From Lachnospiraceae bacterium JLR.KK008 (GTDB lineage Bacteria > Bacillota > Clostridia > Lachnospirales > Lachnospiraceae): 64,000 nt of DNA. A program made the translations under genes and the position numbers. Below, piece after piece: positions 40,777 to 50,650 of this stretch. Numbering within the stretch: the stretch's first letter is position 1; each line of letters begins with the position of its first letter. Below the pieces are notes generated by a model. It did not search any database. It worked only from the letters and a program-made list of their open reading frames with translations, and was not told the DNA's origin. The stretch covers positions 2,970,001 to 3,034,000 of the forward strand of contig CP143548.1 of assembly GCA_037015955.1 (NCBI GenBank). Direction: 5' to 3'.

Positions 40777-41763
40777 TCATTCTATCACTTTATACAATTC
40801 GTCTGATTTCGGCGGCTCCAGGTAACGGCGTTCCTCTCCATTTATAATCACTCTGTCGTTCCCTTCCCGTATTTTTCCGATGACGGCCGCTGGAATCTGC
40901 TCCCGCTCCAGCTTCCTCACGAGGTCAAAACCGTCGTCCGTCACCATGAGCAGACTGCCGCTGGAAATCAACTCATAAGGATTAAGTTCAAAAAATTCAC
41001 AGATTTCTATCGTCTCCTGTCTGACAGGTATTTTTTTCAAGTCGATCTCAAGTCCAACGCCCGAGCTCTCCGCAACTTCCCAGAGCGCGCCGAATATCCC
41101 GCCCTCCGTCACATCGTGCATTGCCGTGACGTCGGACTTTCCGGCGGTAGCGGCCTCCGGTACAATACTCAGAAACCGGTCAAATGCCCTGGCCTCCGCA
41201 ATCAGAGCAGAAGGATACCGCATACGCAGCTGTGCTTCCTTCTCCTTCGCCAGGATTGAGGTTCCTTCCAGTCCCGCCCACTTAGACATCACAATGTCCT
41301 GTCCCGGTCTGGCTCCCTTCGTCGTGATGATCCGCTCTCTCTTTGCCTTTCCCACTCCTGTCACGGTCAGCACCGGCTTGTTTACCGCTCTTGTGATCTC
41401 CGTATGTCCGCCTGCAATCTGTACATGCAGCCGGGCACAGGTCTCCTCCATCTGTCGCATCAGCTCCCGGATCTGTGGCTCCTCAATCGTCTCCGGCAAC
41501 AGGGCCGACACAAAAAGCGCTACTGGCTCCGCTCCGGAACTGGCAAGGTCATTGACTGTGATCTGCACAGCAAGGACACCCGCATCTTCTGTCGCTCCGG
41601 TGATCGGGTCTGTTGATACAACAAAGACCTCATCCTCTGCCAGAGACAAGATGGCGCAGTCTTCCCCTACGCCTGCGCCAACTAAAATCTCATCTCTCTT
41701 CGTGTGAATTTGATTCAAAACAGAACGCTTCAGTACGTTCTCTGATACTTTTCCTACTTTCAT
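40777..41763 (-). CDS. AIR synthase-related (HypE-like) protein
   Basis: About 328 aa with PurM/HypE-like ATP-binding domains: VGEDCAILSL, VSTDPITGA, IAGGHTEIT and MHDVTEGGIFGAL. The C-terminal Cys tail of true HypE is absent, and no hydrogenase genes are near, so the substrate is unknown. ATG at 41763 is taken as the start because the preceding residues look unstructured; a GTG at 41835, abutting the VanW stop codon, would add 24 residues. Confidence 0.8.
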   Translation of the reverse strand: MKVGKVSENVLKRSVLNQIHTKRDEILVGAGVGEDCAILSLAEDEVFVVSTDPITGATEDAGVLAVQITVNDLASSGAEPVALFVSALLPETIEEPQIRELMRQMEETCARLHVQIAGGHTEITRAVNKPVLTVTGVGKAKRERIITTKGARPGQDIVMSKWAGLEGTSILAKEKEAQLRMRYPSALIAEARAFDRFLSIVPEAATAGKSDVTAMHDVTEGGIFGALWEVAESSGVGLEIDLKKIPVRQETIEICEFFELNPYELISSGSLLMVTDDGFDLVRKLEREQIPAAVIGKIREGNDRVIINGEERRYLEPPKSDELYKVIE

Positions 41764-41835
41764 AACCGTAACCTGCCCGGGTATCTCCTGTCGCACCGCC
41801 TCTTCCGGCATTTGTGGCGATTCTTTTTCCCGCAC

Positions 41836-43455
41836 TTACTGTACCGGTGCTGCTACGCCTGTATTGTCCGCAGGAGGTGTCGCCTCCGGTGTCTGCGCCG
41901 CATCTCCTGTCGCCGGCACTTCCGGTGCAACAGGCGGCACTACACCTTCCGGCAGTGTACCGTCTCCGGGTATCACTGGTGGTACGATCGTTCCGCCCAG
42001 AGTCGTATCTCCCGCTTTCAGAGCTGCTGCAACTCCTTTGATATGGTCGATATTGTTGGTGGCAATCGCATCCTGTATCAACTGCGCCGCTACCGGGTCC
42101 GCAGTCGCGGTACCTACCGTAGCTGTTCTTGGCACCATCTTATAGCTACTGCTGTTTACTTCTTCACGGCTGACTTCCTGCCCGTTTTCTTTCGTCACTT
42201 TCCAAAGTTTCGCGCTCCTGCCCACATGGACGGACTGTACTTTCACATAACCGATCGGCATCCCTCCGTCTGCGATGACAGCATCCGAATCCGGCCTTGT
42301 CTCAGAAAGGATTTCGCTCTCGAAGCTGATCGTACGTCCCGGATCTCTTGTCTCCACACCATAGATTGTAAACGTGATCTTTTTATCTTCCGTATGTCCC
42401 TCGATATAAATCGGGTACTGCGTATTGTTGACAAATTTAAAATCTTTACCCGCGCTCTCCGCGATGGCCGCATCAGCGGAAGGCTGTACATAACTGACTT
42501 CCATGGAATGATTATGACGCTCCGTCACTTCCAGCTCTGACAACAACACTGCGTTATACAACGTCGTCGAAACCTGACAGATACCGCCGCCAAGACTTTC
42601 CACTACCATTCCGTTCAGATACGAGCCTGCCAGATGATAACCGTTCTCCTCCGAAAATGGGCTCACTTTCTCATACGCTGAAAATTCCTCTCCCGGATAC
42701 AGCGTCGTCTCATTGATCAGACTGCAGCCGTTGGCCACATTGGCACTCCGGTCCGCCCCCGATGTACTGTAACTCGTCGTAAACGTGCCCAGCACGTCCT
42801 TGACCTGCTCCAGATCTTCCTTGTTACCTCTGGGCTCATCTGTCACTACGACGAGATCGACCTCTGCGGCGCTCTTATTCCAGCCGCCCTGCAGAAATGA
42901 CGTCAGCGCTTCCACGGAAGCTGCAACATCTACTTTCTCACCGGTCTGGCCGCCCTCAATGATAAACTGGCCGTTCTCTCTGCGCAGATGCGCGTCCTCT
43001 GCCTGCACATCGAACTGTGTGCATTGTTCCGTGAGCAAGGTATTAACTTTATTGCTGTCAAAAGCAAGCGCAATCTCATATTTCTTTGTATTGCGCTCAA
43101 GGTCTTTTAACGCCTTATAACGTTTGATAATATTACCCTGTTTCCCGAGTCCAAACGCATCGTCCAGCACTTCCTGATTTTCCCAGGCAATTCCCATATC
43201 GCCGGCTGTCACCGTCACCTGATTGCCGCCCACCGCATTCAGCGTAATCGGCACCTCTTTCAGACTGTCAATATAGGTCTGCACGGCTGCGCTGGCCTCT
43301 TCTTTTGTCATTCCCGACACATCAATGTCTCCGATAAAAATGCCGTTATGAATGTAATCTTCACCGTTCTCACTCGCCTTCACACTTGCCTGAAGTACAA
43401 AGATGCAGGCCACTGCCGCCACGATACCCGCTGCGGCACATATCCATTTTTTCAT
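41836..43455 (-). CDS. VanW family exported protein
   Basis: 539 aa. Signal peptide or anchor (about 3-26), two repeats of a peptidoglycan-binding-like domain (each containing a variant of ASAAVQTYIDSL), then the VanW domain (TTLYPGEEFSAYEKVSPF, ESLGGGICQVSTTLYNAVL). The C-terminus is Pro/Ala/Thr-rich (about 490-539). Function of VanW is unknown; cell envelope location is clear. Confidence 0.9.
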   Translation of the reverse strand: MKKWICAAAGIVAAVACIFVLQASVKASENGEDYIHNGIFIGDIDVSGMTKEEASAAVQTYIDSLKEVPITLNAVGGNQVTVTAGDMGIAWENQEVLDDAFGLGKQGNIIKRYKALKDLERNTKKYEIALAFDSNKVNTLLTEQCTQFDVQAEDAHLRRENGQFIIEGGQTGEKVDVAASVEALTSFLQGGWNKSAAEVDLVVVTDEPRGNKEDLEQVKDVLGTFTTSYSTSGADRSANVANGCSLINETTLYPGEEFSAYEKVSPFSEENGYHLAGSYLNGMVVESLGGGICQVSTTLYNAVLLSELEVTERHNHSMEVSYVQPSADAAIAESAGKDFKFVNNTQYPIYIEGHTEDKKITFTIYGVETRDPGRTISFESEILSETRPDSDAVIADGGMPIGYVKVQSVHVGRSAKLWKVTKENGQEVSREEVNSSSYKMVPRTATVGTATADPVAAQLIQDAIATNNIDHIKGVAAALKAGDTTLGGTIVPPVIPGDGTLPEGVVPPVAPEVPATGDAAQTPEATPPADNTGVAAPVQ

Positions 43456-43487
43456 ATTCTCACCCTCTGAATTGACATTCTCCTATG

Positions 43488-43586
43488 TTATGCAATAAAA
43501 TAAGTTAGTATTGGCAAGAGCATTGCCAGTACAACAATAAATATTATAATGGAAGAAATTATTTTCCTCGTTCTTTTATGAAACAT
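43488..43586 (-). CDS. 32-aa single-pass membrane peptide
   Basis: The sequence has a basic start (MFHKRTRK) followed by a hydrophobic stretch (SSIIIFIVVLAMLLPILTYF), a typical small membrane protein. GGGGTG lies about eight bases before the ATG. It lies 32 bases upstream of vanW on the same strand and may be co-transcribed with it. Confidence 0.55.
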   Translation of the reverse strand: MFHKRTRKIISSIIIFIVVLAMLLPILTYFIA

Positions 43587-43615
43587 TATCATCACCCCGC
43601 TGAAAGGAATTATAT

Positions 43616-44233
43616 ATGAGATTACCGTTTTTGGCAAGTTTTATCGTTCTTATTATATGGCTTTCCTATGAAATTTCCAAGTCCCGGAAGAAACTGAACA
43701 ATCAGGAAAAACAGTTCTGGGAACGGGAGCGGGAAGCTAACCGCACCCGCAGGAAATCTCTGGATGGCCTCGATTATATCGTCATACCGCTTGACCGCCT
43801 GCCCATGGAGGCCGGTGCGGATCAGGAAGAGATCAGAGACTGTCTGGAGACCATACGTACACTCGCGCAGCAGACAATCGTCAATCTTACCGGATATTCC
43901 AACACCGATTTAAAGCTCATGTATGGCGCGCCCAATCTGACAGCGCTTATGGCATATGATCAGAATTATCTGCTGCTTGCCCGCACCCTGCAAAAGTGGG
44001 CTTCCCTTTTATATCATCAAAGTCTTACGAGTGAGGCCAAACAGGTTTTGGAATTTGCAGTATCCACCCGCACAGACGTAAGCGGAACTTACAAGCTGTT
44101 ATCCGCCATCTACCGGGTAGAAGGAACAGAAGAAAAAATTGATGGCCTGGTCGAAACGGCACAGTCGCTGAATTCTTCCATGAAGCAGGTCATCGTCCGT
44201 ATTTTGCAAGAATCTGATCCGTCAGACGACTGA
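43616..44233 (+). CDS. Hypothetical membrane-anchored protein
   Basis: 205 aa. One N-terminal membrane helix (about 4-20), a charged linker, then an all-helical cytoplasmic region. The C-terminal part (LYHQSLTSEAKQVLEFAVST..GTYKLLSAIYR) resembles TPR-like helices. No named family recognised. AAAGGA precedes the ATG. Its last 44 bases overlap the convergent exonuclease gene. Confidence 0.75.
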   Translation: MRLPFLASFIVLIIWLSYEISKSRKKLNNQEKQFWEREREANRTRRKSLDGLDYIVIPLDRLPMEAGADQEEIRDCLETIRTLAQQTIVNLTGYSNTDLKLMYGAPNLTALMAYDQNYLLLARTLQKWASLLYHQSLTSEAKQVLEFAVSTRTDVSGTYKLLSAIYRVEGTEEKIDGLVETAQSLNSSMKQVIVRILQESDPSDD

Positions 44234-44888
44234 CTTCATTTTTGCTCATGCTTTCCAGTTCCACCGGTATCAATAAATTATGCTTTTCTGCAAGCGTCGA
44301 CAGCCGCTCCCTTTGCCTTTTGCCCGCAGGCGCTTCTCTTTTCACCTTATATACAAGCTGACAGGGCCGGAATGCCTCCTCTTCATAATACTGCTCCCGC
44401 AGCCGTTCATACACGAGATGGGCGGCTCTGGCATCTTCCAGCGCCCTGTGCGCTTTCTGCCGGATTCCATAATACGCACACAAAGCGGGCAGCCGCTTAC
44501 TCGGCAGATCGGGAAGATACTTACGGGCCAGTTTCAGCGTATCGATCCCCCTTTTCTCAAAACACATCCCCTGATTGACAAAAGCCCTTTTTAAAAAGGA
44601 ATAATCAAATATAATCTGATGTCCCAGCAGATCTCTGCCTCCGAGGAACGCAGAAAGTCCTGACAGTATCTCGTCAATCGGCGGCGCACTGTCCACCTCC
44701 TCCTGACGGATTCCGGTAATTTCCACGATCCTCTGCGGCAGCTCCATCCGCGGATTGACAAAAGTCTCAAAGGTGTCTTTGATCTCTCCGCTTTCCACCA
44801 GCACCGCCCCAATCTCTATGATCCTGTCTGTCTTCGCACTGAGCCCCGTCGTCTCCAAATCCAAAGCTACATAGGTCTGCCCTGACAT
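44190..44888 (-). CDS. DEDDh 3'-5' exonuclease (DnaQ/PolC-epsilon-like)
   Basis: 232 aa. The DEDDh motifs are complete: VALDLETTGL (Asp, Glu), GHQIIFDYSFL (Asp) and HRALEDARAAHLV (His, Asp). A stand-alone proofreading-type exonuclease for DNA or RNA ends. About 60 extra residues follow the domain. Its start overlaps the DUF4080 radical SAM stop codon by one base. Confidence 0.9.
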   Translation of the reverse strand: MSGQTYVALDLETTGLSAKTDRIIEIGAVLVESGEIKDTFETFVNPRMELPQRIVEITGIRQEEVDSAPPIDEILSGLSAFLGGRDLLGHQIIFDYSFLKRAFVNQGMCFEKRGIDTLKLARKYLPDLPSKRLPALCAYYGIRQKAHRALEDARAAHLVYERLREQYYEEEAFRPCQLVYKVKREAPAGKRQRERLSTLAEKHNLLIPVELESMSKNEVSRLTDQILAKYGR

Positions 44889-46564
44889 TAAACTTCAGCC
44901 TCCACTGTAACCTGTGCCTCATGATTCACAGCATTTCTTCTGTCATAGTTAAACCGTACTATTAAGTTAGAGTTTTGTCGCAATTTCAAATTTTCCGGGT
45001 TTTCTTCCCATACTTTGTAGGAAAATACATCCAGATGTTCTCTCTTATCAACGGTTCTGGATTTCAATTCTTTCTGATACGGGCTTAAATCCCTCGCAAA
45101 AGCCGGCCTGCTTTTACACTTCTCCCTTAAGTACAGATCAAATGTCAGCAGTTCCCGGTACAGATCCGTCCGCCCTTCATCGGCCACTCCTGCAAAATCA
45201 AGCAGCACCTGGTATCGATATACCCGCGCGGGACTGTTCAGAAAGTAACCCTGCCGTTCATAATAACGGGCAAGGCTTTGGTAGAGATGGTAGGGACTCT
45301 GAAACGCCTTTACAAGCACTTTCAACGTCTGCCGGAACTGTCCACTGTTATAATACAGCTCCAGCATCTCTTCCACCTTCTTTAATTCTAACAGTTCCTC
45401 ATACGAAAGCCAACGGGAATATAGTACTTCATAGGGCGGCCCGTCACTATAGGCTATGCCATAGTCTGCTGCCTTTTCATACATCTCAGAGCCTTTCAGT
45501 ACTTTTAAAAACCCAAGTTGAAGCTGTGTCGGTTCCATGGCATACACACAGTTAAAAGAGCGGACAAAACTCTCATATGTCTCATAAGGAAGTCCGGCGA
45601 TCAGATCCAGATGAATATGGATATTGCCTCTCTCCCTGACACGCCCGACCGCATACTCCAACCTGTCCAAATCCATCACGCGGCGGATTTCCCGTATTGT
45701 ATGCGGATTGACAGACTGTACGCCGATCTCAAGCTGCACCAGTCCGGGACGCATTTCCCTGAGAACGTCAAGTTCCTCTTCTGTCAGAATATCCGCTGAG
45801 ACTTCAAAGTGGAAGTTCGTAATTCCATTATCGTTCTCCAGCAAAAACTTCCAGATTTCCAGCGCATGTTCATGATTACAGTTAAATGTCCGGTCGATCA
45901 GTTTGACTTGCGGCACTTTCTGTTCCAGGAAAAACGCAAGTTCCTGTTTTACTTTAGCGAGGCTGCGCAGCCTCACTCCTTTCTCGATAGAGGACATGCA
46001 ATAACTGCACCGGTAAGGACACCCCCTGCTTGTCTCATAATAGATGATCCTGTTGACAAATTGACTGACATTCTCATAAATAAAGGGAATCCTGTCAATA
46101 TCGACAGGCGCACGCACTCCGGTCAGACCTGTGCCCGGCAGGCAGAGGCCCGCAATCTCCGTCAGCTGTTTGCCGCCTGTGCAATAATGCTCTGCCAGTT
46201 CCGAAAAGGTTTCCTCCCCTTCACCTACCATAATGCCGGTGAGCTGTGGATATTGCTTTAATATAACCGTACTATAATAGGAGACTTCAGGTCCGCCCAG
46301 CCAGATCGCAGTATCCGGCATTACCTTTGGAAGTTCCCTTAACAGCTCCTGCACGATCTTCCAGTTCCATATATAACAGGAAAAAGCAATCACCTGCGGA
46401 CCTCGTTTGTAAAGATCCGCAAGAATTGCTTCCGCTCTGTGATTAATCGTGTATTCCGCGATCCCGATCTGTTTCTCATACTCTGTCGCGCAGGCGCGCA
46501 GGCTGTACACCGCGAGGTTGGAATGAATGTATTTCGCGTTGACCGCCGCAAGCAATAGTTTCAT
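44888..46564 (-). CDS. B12-binding radical SAM protein, DUF4080
   Basis: 558 aa. N-terminal cobalamin-binding-like domain (about 1-130, with WLGGPEVSY), radical SAM domain with cluster motif CPYRCSYC (about residue 183), and a C-terminal DUF4080 domain. Substrate unknown; such enzymes often methylate or rearrange unactivated carbons. ATG at 46564 chosen behind AAAGGTG; 12 bases after galT. Confidence 0.88.
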   Translation of the reverse strand: MKLLLAAVNAKYIHSNLAVYSLRACATEYEKQIGIAEYTINHRAEAILADLYKRGPQVIAFSCYIWNWKIVQELLRELPKVMPDTAIWLGGPEVSYYSTVILKQYPQLTGIMVGEGEETFSELAEHYCTGGKQLTEIAGLCLPGTGLTGVRAPVDIDRIPFIYENVSQFVNRIIYYETSRGCPYRCSYCMSSIEKGVRLRSLAKVKQELAFFLEQKVPQVKLIDRTFNCNHEHALEIWKFLLENDNGITNFHFEVSADILTEEELDVLREMRPGLVQLEIGVQSVNPHTIREIRRVMDLDRLEYAVGRVRERGNIHIHLDLIAGLPYETYESFVRSFNCVYAMEPTQLQLGFLKVLKGSEMYEKAADYGIAYSDGPPYEVLYSRWLSYEELLELKKVEEMLELYYNSGQFRQTLKVLVKAFQSPYHLYQSLARYYERQGYFLNSPARVYRYQVLLDFAGVADEGRTDLYRELLTFDLYLREKCKSRPAFARDLSPYQKELKSRTVDKREHLDVFSYKVWEENPENLKLRQNSNLIVRFNYDRRNAVNHEAQVTVEAEV

Positions 46565-46576
46565 AGATAACACCTT

Positions 46577-48079
46577 TCAGGACAGGCTGTCCGTAAATCT
46601 CCGAAACGCTGCTTTCCCGGCTTCATTCCGTTTGAACACACCCGCATCGTTTAACACCTGACAAAACACCTGACCGATCTCTTTCTGTAAGATCGCTTCC
46701 AGATTATCTTCGTTCACTTCCGTATCGTCTTTCATAAACTGCGCTACCCAATCCGCATGTTTTTCCAGCTCTGGAATGCTGCGAATATCTTTTTTCTCCA
46801 GGATTGCTTCCTTCAGCATTTCCATTTCTGTCTTTAACCGTGACGGCAGAATCGCCAGACCTAACACTTCAATCAGACCAATGTTCTCTTTCTTGATATG
46901 ATGAAGATCCGCATGAGGATGATATACACCCAGAGGATGCTCCTGCGTCGTAATGTTATTGCGAAGCACCAGATCCATCTGATAGATGCCATTATGATAA
47001 TGTGCGATCGGTGTGATCGTATTGTGAGGCTCTCCATCCGTCTCTGCAAAGACAAACGCTGCTTCGTCCGTATAAGCCCGCCACTTATCCAATATCAAAT
47101 CTGCCAGCTCCGTGAGTTTTTCCCGGTTGCCGCTTTGCAGACGGATCACCGACATCGGCCATTTTACAATGCCGGCCTCTACCTCCTCAAACCCTTTAAC
47201 TTTAAAAAATTCCTCGATCGGCGCCCTGTCCATGGCAAACTCATAGCTGCCGCCCTGGAAATGGTCATGACTCAAAATAGAACCGCCCACAATCGGCAGG
47301 TCTGCATTGGAGCCGACAAAATAATGTGGAAACTGCTCCACAAAATCCAAAAGTTTACAGAATGTATTATGTTCGATCTTCATTGGAATATGTTCACTGT
47401 TAAACACAATACAGTGCTCGTTGTAATATACATACGGCGAGTATTGCAGATTCCAGTCACTCTCCTGAATTGTCACCGGCATAATCCGGTGATTCTGACG
47501 TGCCGGATGGTTCAGCCGCCCTCGATAGCCCACATTTTCCTTGCACAGCAGACATTTAGGATAACCGCTCTGCTTTGCCAGCTTGGCCGCTGCGATCGCT
47601 TTCGGATCTTTCTCCGGCTTAGAGAGATTGATTGTAATATCCAGCCTGCCATATTCCGTGTCGACCGTCCATTTCCGGTCCTTTGCAATCCGGTAGCGTC
47701 TGATATAATCGGTATCCTGACTGAATTTGTAATAAAAGTCCGTGGCCTCCTTCGGAGATCTCTCATACAACTCATGAAACTTGCCAATCACTTCACTTGG
47801 ACGGGGTGTCAGCAGACCCATAATCTTTGTGTCAAACAAATCTCTGTGTAAAATATCGTTTTCCGGTATCATGCCCTTTTCATACGCATAATCGAGCATT
47901 TCTCCGAGGATGCTCTCCAAATCTTCCGGCTTCGCACTGACACTCGTATCACAATCATCCAACTCATCCAGATCAAACAGCTCCAAAAGACGGTTCTCCG
48001 TATAGATTCTGTCCGCCTCCGAAAGCAACCCTGTCATGACACCGTACTTTGCCAGCTTCCTGATCGCCTCCTGAATCAT
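46577..48079 (-). CDS. galT: UDP-glucose--hexose-1-phosphate uridylyltransferase, class II
   Basis: 500 aa. Leloir pathway enzyme exchanging UDP between glucose-1-P and galactose-1-P. The length and motifs (CLLCKENVGYRGRLNHPARQ, GGSILSHDHFQGG) identify the Firmicutes class II form (GalT/YtdA), not the short class I enzyme. 15 bases after galK. Confidence 0.96.
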   Translation of the reverse strand: MIQEAIRKLAKYGVMTGLLSEADRIYTENRLLELFDLDELDDCDTSVSAKPEDLESILGEMLDYAYEKGMIPENDILHRDLFDTKIMGLLTPRPSEVIGKFHELYERSPKEATDFYYKFSQDTDYIRRYRIAKDRKWTVDTEYGRLDITINLSKPEKDPKAIAAAKLAKQSGYPKCLLCKENVGYRGRLNHPARQNHRIMPVTIQESDWNLQYSPYVYYNEHCIVFNSEHIPMKIEHNTFCKLLDFVEQFPHYFVGSNADLPIVGGSILSHDHFQGGSYEFAMDRAPIEEFFKVKGFEEVEAGIVKWPMSVIRLQSGNREKLTELADLILDKWRAYTDEAAFVFAETDGEPHNTITPIAHYHNGIYQMDLVLRNNITTQEHPLGVYHPHADLHHIKKENIGLIEVLGLAILPSRLKTEMEMLKEAILEKKDIRSIPELEKHADWVAQFMKDDTEVNEDNLEAILQKEIGQVFCQVLNDAGVFKRNEAGKAAFRRFTDSLS

Positions 48080-48094
48080 CTTTCTTCCCCCTCC

Positions 48095-49258
48095 TTATAA
48101 CCGTGACGGTCCATCCCCGATGTCCACCACATAGAAATCAGCCGTTTTCCCGACTCTCTCCTCATAAGCCACCCCTACCTTCGCGATAAAAGTGTCCACT
48201 GCTTCATCTTTTACAATGCTGACCGTGCAGCCCCCAAAACCGCCTCCTGTAATGCGGGAACCGATGACACCCGGAATTTTCCATGCCTCCTCTGCCAGTA
48301 CATCTACTTCCTCACAGGAAACTTCATAATCATCGCGCAGTGACACATGAGATTCATTCATCAGCTTCCCGAACAGCTCCACATCGTTGTTCTTCAGCGC
48401 CTCAACGGCACGTACTGTCCTCTCATTCTCGTATACGGCATGTTTTGCCCGCTTTCTTCGGATTTCATCTTTAATCGCCGACTGGTATGTCTCAAACTGT
48501 TCCTGCGTCAGATCCCCCAGCCCATTGATGCCAATGACTTCCTGCAGTTCCTTCAATGCTGTCTCGCACTCACTCCTGCGCTCGTTATATTTGGAGTCCA
48601 CCAGCTTGTGTTTTACGTTACTGTTAGTAATCAATATCTTCGCCCCGTCCAGCACAAGCGGCGCATACTCATAGGAAAGATCCGCCGTATTGAGAAAGAT
48701 CGCATGATCTTTTTTTCCCATCGCGCTGGCAAACTGATCCATAATGCCACAGTTCATACCGTTAAATTTGTTTTCCGAGTACTGTCCGATCAGTGCAATG
48801 TCCACATTGGACACATCAAATCCATACAGATCCTTGAGCATATAACCGGTGACGACTTCCAGAGATGCCGACGACGAAAGTCCCGACCCGGCCGGAATGT
48901 TTCCATAGACTACCATATCCAGACCGCAGTCCATGGCAAACCCTCTGCCCTCGAAAGCCCACATCACACCTTTCGGATAGTTGGTCCACTCAGCCGCCTC
49001 TTCTGGCTTCAACCCCTCAAGCGAGGATTCCAATACACCCAGCTTGTCAAAATTCATTGAGTAAAACCGCAGCTTACGGTCCGCTCTTTTCTTTACCGCC
49101 ATATACGTGCCGATCGTCAGTGCACACGGAAATACATGCCCGCCGTTATAATCCGTATGTTCCCCGATCATGTTCACCCGGCCCGGCGCAAAATAAACAT
49201 TTACGCCTTCAGCACTGCCAAATAATTCTTCAAATTTCTGTAATACTTTTTCCTTCAT
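48095..49258 (-). CDS. galK: Galactokinase
   Basis: 387 aa GHMP kinase phosphorylating galactose. Signature GRVNMIGEHTDYNGGHVFP near residue 30, ATP loop IPAGSGLSSSASLEV, and the late GGGFGGCTVSIV. Makes the substrate for galT downstream. An AraC-type gene lies just upstream on the same strand. Confidence 0.97.
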   Translation of the reverse strand: MKEKVLQKFEELFGSAEGVNVYFAPGRVNMIGEHTDYNGGHVFPCALTIGTYMAVKKRADRKLRFYSMNFDKLGVLESSLEGLKPEEAAEWTNYPKGVMWAFEGRGFAMDCGLDMVVYGNIPAGSGLSSSASLEVVTGYMLKDLYGFDVSNVDIALIGQYSENKFNGMNCGIMDQFASAMGKKDHAIFLNTADLSYEYAPLVLDGAKILITNSNVKHKLVDSKYNERRSECETALKELQEVIGINGLGDLTQEQFETYQSAIKDEIRRKRAKHAVYENERTVRAVEALKNNDVELFGKLMNESHVSLRDDYEVSCEEVDVLAEEAWKIPGVIGSRITGGGFGGCTVSIVKDEAVDTFIAKVGVAYEERVGKTADFYVVDIGDGPSRL

Positions 49259-49300
49259 GACCCGTCTCCTTCTCTTCCTGACTTTCGTGTACAGAATATC

Positions 49301-49323
49301 ACATTTCCGTTCCTGTGAAATGT
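49301..49323 (-). promoter_or_regulatory. Inverted repeat in the galK upstream region
   Basis: ACATTTC (49301-49307) and GAAATGT (49317-49323), nine-base spacer, in the 94-base gap between araC-type regulator and galK. Candidate regulator site for the gal genes. Confidence 0.35.
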
Positions 49324-49352
49324 CCCCTTTGTTACATATATCTGTTGAAATG

Positions 49353-50267
49353 TTAGATTTTTATATGATCTGCTTCTTTGTCCAACTGTCTGATAAAATC
49401 TTCTATCTGTATAAGCTCTTCTTTGTCATTCCGATCCCCTTCACTGCGAAATTCCTTACGATATACAGAGGGAGACAACCCTTTAAGCCGCTTGAACGCC
49501 TTGGTAAATACAAACGCATCCCCATAGCCGCAGGACAGCGCAATGCTCTCGATCGGAATATCCGTCGTCTGCAACAACTGCGCCGCCTTCGTAAGCCGGT
49601 ACGCAGCCAGAAATCTTTGTGGCGGCATCCCGATCGAGCTTTCAAATAAAGTACACAGATAGCTTCTGTTCACACAGACAAAGTCTGCAATGTCCGTCAC
49701 TTTGATCGGATTGTAATAGTTGCTCTGAATAAACGCCACCGCTTTTTTCACATAAGTATTGGCTCTGTCTGCATCATCTGTCTCCCTGATCTGAAGCTGC
49801 GATGCGATCACCGAAAGAAAGACCGCAAGTTCTCCGTTACGCCGCAGATTGTTGGACACACTCCATGTATTGTGCTCCATCATATTGTGAACACAGGCGT
49901 ATAATTCTTCCTTTTTATCAGAATAAAACACCGGATGTTTCTCTGATAACCCCATTTTTTTCACATAGTCTTCTGCCTGACTGCCACTGAAACCAACCCA
50001 CAGATATGTCCATGGTTCCGTCTCGTCCGCCTCATAAAAGACAAGCTCACCTGGCACGATCAAAAATCCGCTGCCTTTTTTCAGACGGTATGTCTGATTG
50101 CGAATCGAAAACCTGCCTCGCCCACTCAGTACGTAGTGAATAAGAAAATGAGGCTTCAAAGCGGGCCCAAAGCTGTGAAGCGGCTCCGTCTTCGAACAGC
50201 CACAGCAATTCAAAAAAAATCCATCGGTCTTCTCACTCTCAAATTCCAGTTTATATGCTTTCTCCAA
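49353..50267 (-). CDS. AraC family regulator, probably of the gal genes
   Basis: 304 aa. N-terminal cupin sensor domain (HYVLSGRGRFSIRNQTYRL, GFLIVPGE) and C-terminal double helix-turn-helix (VTDIADFVCVNRSYLCTLF, IESIALSCGYGDAFVFTKAF). The position immediately before galK and galT suggests galactose-dependent activation; this is an inference. Confidence 0.88.
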   Translation of the reverse strand: MEKAYKLEFESEKTDGFFLNCCGCSKTEPLHSFGPALKPHFLIHYVLSGRGRFSIRNQTYRLKKGSGFLIVPGELVFYEADETEPWTYLWVGFSGSQAEDYVKKMGLSEKHPVFYSDKKEELYACVHNMMEHNTWSVSNNLRRNGELAVFLSVIASQLQIRETDDADRANTYVKKAVAFIQSNYYNPIKVTDIADFVCVNRSYLCTLFESSIGMPPQRFLAAYRLTKAAQLLQTTDIPIESIALSCGYGDAFVFTKAFKRLKGLSPSVYRKEFRSEGDRNDKEELIQIEDFIRQLDKEADHIKI

Positions 50268-50338
50268 CTACGCCCACTCCCTTCCTCGCTCGTATTCCCT
50301 GTAACTTTTCCTCTCCGGCAAAACTGTCATAGTCTGCC

Positions 50339-50650
50339 CTAATGTCCAGTAAGCAGCTCTGCCAGATAGACGACAACGCAGGAACAGATCGCCACCCGAA
50401 ACAGATTGCCGTCTACATAAGCCAAAATGACGCCCACCAGAAACCCTGCCCAGGCTGACAGAGGGTTGCCCGTGGCATACAATATCGCCGGAAACGTCAT
50501 CACTGCCAGCGTCACATATGGCACATAATGCAAAAAGGAACGCACAAACGGATTTTTAATATCCCGCCGTATCAGCGTCATCGGCAACGCGCGGATCAGA
50601 TAAATTGCCGACGCTGCCACGATAAGGTAGATTATAATACTATGATTCAT
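50339..50650 (-). CDS. azlD: AzlD-type branched-chain amino acid export subunit
   Basis: 103 aa with about four membrane segments and the pattern YLIRALPMTL near the start, typical of AzlD, the small partner of AzlC. Overlaps azlC by 11 bases. Together they form an exporter for branched-chain amino acids or analogues. Confidence 0.9.
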   Translation of the reverse strand: MNHSIIIYLIVAASAIYLIRALPMTLIRRDIKNPFVRSFLHYVPYVTLAVMTFPAILYATGNPLSAWAGFLVGVILAYVDGNLFRVAICSCVVVYLAELLTGH

